Source: Jonesia denitrificans DSM 20603
GTDB lineage: Bacteria > Actinomycetota > Actinomycetes > Actinomycetales > Cellulomonadaceae
Direction: 5' to 3'
Assembly: GCF_000024065.1 (NCBI RefSeq)
Contig: NC_013174.1
Coordinates: 806,001-870,000 of the forward strand
DNA length: 64,000 nucleotides
Position 1 is the stretch's first letter. Each line of letters begins with the position of its first letter. Below, in pieces: positions 60,062-64,000 of this stretch. A model generated the notes under the pieces. It was not told the DNA's origin. It saw only the letters and a program-made list of their open reading frames with translations, and did not search any database. The translations under genes were made by a program, and so were the position numbers.

Positions 60062-61018
60062 TTAGTTTGCGTGGAGATCCGCGTTCAACGTAATCCCATG
60101 ACCAGTGCGCTCCACAACCTCAACCTGACCAGTGAGCGAGTTGCGACGGAACAAAAGATTCGGTTGCCCTGACAGTTCACGGGCCTTCACAACAAGTGGG
60201 TACCCATCTTTATTCGTTTGCCCAACGACATGAACCTTCGTGCCCGCAGTCACATACAACCCAGCTTCGATGATGCAATCATCACCCAGAGAGATTCCCA
60301 GACCAGAGTTCGCGCCAAGCAATGAGCGTTCCCCGATCGAAATAACCTCTTTACCACCACCAGATAGCGTTCCCATGATTGATGCGCCACCGCCGATGTC
60401 AGAACCATCACCGACAACCACACCAGCCGAAATCCGGCCCTCGACCATAGAAGTCCCCAGGGTACCCGCGTTGAAGTTGACGAACCCTTCGTGCATCACA
60501 GTGGTGCCCTCAGCGAGGTGAGCTCCCAAACGGACACGGTCCGCATCAGCAATACGCACACCACTTGGCAGAACGTAGTCAACCATGCGAGGGAACTTAT
60601 CCACCGACTGGATGGTCACAGTTCCCCGTCGCCGTAACCGCGCACGTGTCACTTCAAAGTTGTGCGGAGAACAGGGACCAGCACTGGTCCACACCACATT
60701 GGCAAGCGCCCCAAAGACACCGTCAAGGTTGATCGTGTGCGGGCGCACGAGACGGTGAGAGAGCAGGTGCAGCCGAAGATACACGTCTGCAGCATCTGCA
60801 GGTGCCTCATCCACATCAATTACGGTCGTCACTGTTGACAGGGAGACATCCCGGTCGTCGTCACGGCCTTCCAACGCGGTCAATTCTGAGGGGACCGTAA
60901 GGTCATCAGGTGCAGGGGTCAGCGCCGGAGACGGATACCACACATCCAGCACAGTACCGTCAGCAGCGATCGTCGCGAGGCCATGGCCCCACGCAGTTCG
61001 AGAGAGATTATCAGCCAT
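60062..61018 (-). CDS. dapD: Tetrahydrodipicolinate N-succinyltransferase
   Basis: 318 residues. The actinobacterial DapD begins [20 protein letters not shown] and has a left-handed beta-helix of hexapeptide repeats ([55 protein letters not shown]). It adds a succinyl group in the succinylase branch of lysine synthesis. Divergent from dapE, with about 120 nt between them. Confidence 0.95.
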   Translation of the reverse strand: MADNLSRTAWGHGLATIAADGTVLDVWYPSPALTPAPDDLTVPSELTALEGRDDDRDVSLSTVTTVIDVDEAPADAADVYLRLHLLSHRLVRPHTINLDGVFGALANVVWTSAGPCSPHNFEVTRARLRRRGTVTIQSVDKFPRMVDYVLPSGVRIADADRVRLGAHLAEGTTVMHEGFVNFNAGTLGTSMVEGRISAGVVVGDGSDIGGGASIMGTLSGGGKEVISIGERSLLGANSGLGISLGDDCIIEAGLYVTAGTKVHVVGQTNKDGYPLVVKARELSGQPNLLFRRNSLTGQVEVVERTGHGITLNADLHAN

Positions 61019-61139
61019 AACACCAGCCTAAAACCAAAAAGCAGAACATGGGTTGGCATGTCCGATAATGAACACCACCAACGATGCGTGGTGCGTTATC
61101 GTGGAACACGACGACACCCATCACAGGAACGGAATCTGC

Positions 61140-62255
61140 GTGCACCAGCACACGACGAACCCCTTGACCGCTGCAGCTGCCCACGGCCCCATCGCTCTCA
61201 CTCGCGCAGTGTGTGACATCGAATCAGTCAGCGGGAACGAACGCGAACTCGCAGACGCCGTTGAGGACCTGCTCACGCAAGCCACCCACCTCACAGTGAC
61301 GCGCATCGGCAATAACGTTATCGCGCGCACCAACCTGGGACGGGACCGTCGAGTCGTCATCGCTGGGCACCTCGACACAGTCCCCGTTGCGAGCAACCTT
61401 CCCAGTGAACAACGCACCATCGACGGACGTGAGTGTATTTGGGGTCGCGGAACCGTCGACATGAAAGCAGGAGTTGCAGTTCACCTGGCACTCGCACTCG
61501 AACTGGACAACCCACACCACGACATCACCTGGTGCTTTTACGACAACGAAGAAGTTGACGCCCACCTCAACGGCCTTGGCGTGGTCCACCGAACCCAACC
61601 TGAACTGCTCACAGGTGACTTTGCCATACTCGGGGAACCATCGAACGCCATCATCGAAGGGGGCTGCAACGGCACACTCCGCGCTGTCATCACCACCAAA
61701 GGAATTGCCGCGCACTCCGCACGATCGTGGATGGGAGACAACGCAATCCACGCAGCAGCTGACATCCTCGTACGCCTCTCCGCCTACGAACCAGCGACGA
61801 TCACCGTGGACGGGCTCGATTACCGCGAAGGACTCAACGCAACCGGCATCACCGGAGGAATCGCAGGCAATGTGATCCCCGACCTCTGCGAAGTGATGGT
61901 GAACTACCGGTACGCCCCATCCCGGAGCCTCGACGAAGCAGAAGCCCACGTACGTAGCGTATTTCACGGCTACGAGGTGCGCATCGTGGACAAAGCACCC
62001 GCCGCTCGGCCAGGACTGGACGCACCCATGGCGGCCGACTTCGCTAAAGCCGTCCGCTGCGCTACAGGGCAACAACCAGCCCCCAAATACGGGTGGACAG
62101 ACGTGGCGCGCTTCGCCGAACTCGGCATCCCCGCTGTGAACTTTGGACCAGGAAACCCTTCGCTAGCCCACCACGACAACGAACACTGTCCAACCAGCGA
62201 CATCACGGCAGTCTACAACTCACTGAAAGCCTGGCTCAGCGCCCCCAACTCCTAA
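61140..62255 (+). CDS. dapE: Succinyl-diaminopimelate desuccinylase
   Basis: 371 residues from GTG 61140 (AGGAACGGAA upstream); the frame is open to 61053, but the extra codons look unlike the family. M20 zinc-peptidase motifs: VVIAGHLDTVPV, WGRGTVDMKAGVAVHLAL, CFYDNEEVDA, DFAILGEPSN, and the final His in SLAHHDNEHCPTSD. It yields LL-diaminopimelate. With dapD and dapC the succinylase route is complete apart from dapF, dapA and dapB. Confidence 0.92.
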   Translation: MHQHTTNPLTAAAAHGPIALTRAVCDIESVSGNERELADAVEDLLTQATHLTVTRIGNNVIARTNLGRDRRVVIAGHLDTVPVASNLPSEQRTIDGRECIWGRGTVDMKAGVAVHLALALELDNPHHDITWCFYDNEEVDAHLNGLGVVHRTQPELLTGDFAILGEPSNAIIEGGCNGTLRAVITTKGIAAHSARSWMGDNAIHAAADILVRLSAYEPATITVDGLDYREGLNATGITGGIAGNVIPDLCEVMVNYRYAPSRSLDEAEAHVRSVFHGYEVRIVDKAPAARPGLDAPMAADFAKAVRCATGQQPAPKYGWTDVARFAELGIPAVNFGPGNPSLAHHDNEHCPTSDITAVYNSLKAWLSAPNS

Positions 62256-62315
62256 CGCACACCGCCTCAGGCTGCTACACCCGCCTCACGCATCCAACGA
62301 CGAAAGGTGCACCCC

Positions 62316-63119
62316 ATGACGACGTCCTACCGCCACCTTGGCCCGGGCTACCGCAAAGGCCCCATCCTGCTCCGTGGTAACCAAATTCCCGGTGAAACCT
62401 CCGACAAGCGCCTCCTTGACAAGTCAGAATCCGCTGACTGGGTTCACCAAGACCCCTGGCGTGTGCTGCGCATTCAAAGTGAGTTCGTCGAAGGGTTTGG
62501 TGCCCTGGCTGAACTAGGCCCAGCCATTTCGATCTTTGGCTCAGCACGGACAAAACCTGATCACCCAGACTATGAGCTTGCCCACACCTGCGCTCGCCTC
62601 GTTGTGGAACGGGGCTACGCGGTGATCACCGGTGGTGGACCAGGCGTCATGGAAGCGGGAAACCGAGGGGCCTATGAAGCAGACGGCGTGTCCGTAGGGC
62701 TCGGTATTGAACTTCCGTTCGAGCAAGGGATGAACGAGTACGTCAACCTTGGAGTCAACTTCCGTTACTTCTTTGCCCGCAAAACCATGTTTGTGAAGTA
62801 CGCCTCTGGGTTTATCGTTCTGCCCGGTGGCTTCGGTACCTTCGATGAACTTTTCGAAGCACTGACCCTGGTACAAACGCATAAAATCACCGAATTCCCC
62901 ATCGTTCTCGTGGGTAAAGACTACTGGGCGGGGCTGATCGCCTGGTTGAAAGACTCCGTGGCTAAGCGCGGCATGATTAACCCCGCCGACGTCGACCTTT
63001 TCCACGTCGTTGACACTGCTGAAGAAGCAGTGCAGATCGTGGCCGACCACGCCGACTCAGTGCACGCAGCAGCCCTGGAATCCTTCAGCGACAGTGACGA
63101 GGAACCCGTTGAAGGATAA
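62316..63119 (+). CDS. LOG-family protein (cytokinin riboside 5'-monophosphate phosphoribohydrolase-like)
   Basis: 267 residues from ATG 62316 with AAAGG eight bases upstream. The LOG motifs are VITGGGPGVMEAGNRGA and IVLPGGFGTFDELFEAL. Such proteins hydrolyse nucleoside monophosphates to free base; M. tuberculosis Rv1205 is an example and also lies beside folP2. Older annotation as lysine decarboxylase is a misnomer. Acidic C-terminus. Confidence 0.9.
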   Translation: MTTSYRHLGPGYRKGPILLRGNQIPGETSDKRLLDKSESADWVHQDPWRVLRIQSEFVEGFGALAELGPAISIFGSARTKPDHPDYELAHTCARLVVERGYAVITGGGPGVMEAGNRGAYEADGVSVGLGIELPFEQGMNEYVNLGVNFRYFFARKTMFVKYASGFIVLPGGFGTFDELFEALTLVQTHKITEFPIVLVGKDYWAGLIAWLKDSVAKRGMINPADVDLFHVVDTAEEAVQIVADHADSVHAAALESFSDSDEEPVEG

Positions 63120-64000
63120 CGGGCCACATGTTCCGCCCTCAGGAACTCGGTTCGTCGTTCGAGGGCAAACTATTGGCGGAAGTGGGGGTGCTGCTCCAGC
63201 TGTCATGGCAATTGTGAACAGAACCACCGATTCCTTTTGGTCTGGCGCACGCCAATGGGACATTGATGTGGCACTGCGGGCGGTGGAGGATGCTGTCACC
63301 CATGGAGCTGACATTGTGGACATCGGTGGCGTTCGCGCAGGTGTGGGCCCACCCATCAGTGTGGACGAGGAAATCGGCCGTGTTGTTCCCTTCATACACC
63401 AGGTGTGTCAGCTATTTCCTGACACGGCGTTTTCCGTGGATACCTACCGTGCCCCTGTCGCCCAGGCCGCCGCACAGGCCGGCGTTCACATCATTAATGA
63501 CACCTGGGCTGGGCACGACCCCAACCTTGTGACTGTTGCTGCCACATATCACCTTGGCCTTGTGTGTTCCCACACCGGTGGATTGCTTCCCCGAACTGAC
63601 CCCTATCGAGTCGCTTACCCACGTCGGATCGACCAGGCCACCGCCGCAGGGCCAGACAACGGCGATCCACGTGATGGCGTCCTCGACGATGTCCTGGCAA
63701 CCGTCCTCGCCACAGCGAACCGTGCAGAACAAGCAGGAGTGCCGCCCGAATCTCTTCTGATCGACCCGACCCACGACTTCGGGAAAAATACGTGGCACTC
63801 ACTTCATCTTGTCCGGGCAACACAACAACTCGTCGCCACCGGCTATCCCGTTCTGATGGCGCTGTCGCGAAAAGACTTTGTCGGTGAAACACTCGGCCTC
63901 GGCCCTGACGAACGCCTCGAGGGTACCTTGGCGGCAACTGCTGTGGCTGCCTGGAACGGCGCCAAGGTCTTTCGGGCGCATGACGTCAAAGAAACGAGGC
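63109..64000 (+). CDS. folP2: Dihydropteroate synthase homologue FolP2, cut by the window edge
   Basis: About 297 codons visible. The frame opens at TTG 63109 (GAGGA upstream), overlapping the LOG gene by 11 nt; ATG 63205 is the alternative. PAVMAIVNRTTDSFW replaces the MGILNVTPDSF of true DHPS. Later segments (DIVDIGGVRAGVGPPISVDE, FSVDTYRAPVAQAAAQAGVH, IDPTHDFGKNTWHSL, MALSRKDFVGETLG, ERLEGTLAATAVAAW) follow mycobacterial FolP2, which lacks demonstrated DHPS activity in M. leprae. So folate synthesis by this copy is doubtful. Confidence 0.85.
   Translation, partial: MKDNGPHVPPSGTRFVVRGQTIGGSGGAAPAVMAIVNRTTDSFWSGARQWDIDVALRAVEDAVTHGADIVDIGGVRAGVGPPISVDEEIGRVVPFIHQVCQLFPDTAFSVDTYRAPVAQAAAQAGVHIINDTWAGHDPNLVTVAATYHLGLVCSHTGGLLPRTDPYRVAYPRRIDQATAAGPDNGDPRDGVLDDVLATVLATANRAEQAGVPPESLLIDPTHDFGKNTWHSLHLVRATQQLVATGYPVLMALSRKDFVGETLGLGPDERLEGTLAATAVAAWNGAKVFRAHDVKETR

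Overview
This window comes from a medium-high GC actinobacterium, probably of the order Micrococcales; the genus cannot be fixed from the sequence alone. The signs are an MshB-type mycothiol deacetylase, a FolP2-type DHPS homologue beside a LOG protein, actinobacterial-type DapD/DapE/DapC, a 7Fe FdxA ferredoxin, CmtR with the mycobacterial cysteine positions, GlxR/CRP-like boxes, frequent GTG/TTG starts and many apparently leaderless genes. No tRNA, rRNA, CRISPR array, transposase or integrase was seen.

Left core (1-11.46 kb): a universal stress protein (cut by the edge) and a membrane alpha/beta hydrolase; a PIN-PhoH protein; a leaderless MarR regulator; fumarase; beta-carbonic anhydrase; a PfkB sugar kinase with xseB and xseA; then ispH and ychF.

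Accessory island (11.46-30.78 kb): it starts exactly at the ychF stop codon. The last 24-33 nt of ychF, encoding (GDV)VEFRFNV plus a stop, recur in the same orientation near 20.68, 22.13, 23.31, 24.84, 25.94 and 30.32 kb, with a shorter copy at 20.70 kb. Differences between copies are largely synonymous. The island therefore reads as a string of 1-9 kb cassettes added one after another at the 3' end of ychF, with no recombinase visible. Cargo: a methyltransferase, an orphan HigA and a truncated hydrolase; a HipB-like regulator divergent from a lactococcin-972-type bacteriocin locus (secreted peptide, large permease, ATPase); two Phd-type toxin-antitoxin pairs with small hypothetical genes; an HTH gene with a ClpN-SRPBCC gene; higBA with a GNAT gene; a wHTH gene with a membrane protein and an orphan RelE; an HhH-GPD-like protein; and a metal block (broken arsO, SPC-motif P-type ATPase, CmtR, LLM oxidoreductase). 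Remnants of relE and higBA mark the right end.

Right core (30.78-64 kb): a DUF1648 membrane protein, a P-loop kinase, an ICMT-like methyltransferase and an EEP-family pseudogene; butanediol dehydrogenase; an Opp peptide importer (A, B, C and fused DF); a four-gene FtsX/MacB-type ABC exporter whose first ATPase has a degenerate signature motif and an AbrB-like tail; typA; mshB with a small membrane protein; a VanW/PG_binding_4 wall protein with low-complexity repeats; an ACT-like protein, pheA and tyrA; fdxA and dapC; citrate synthase behind a CRP/GlxR box; dapD divergent from dapE; a LOG protein; and folP2, cut by the right edge.
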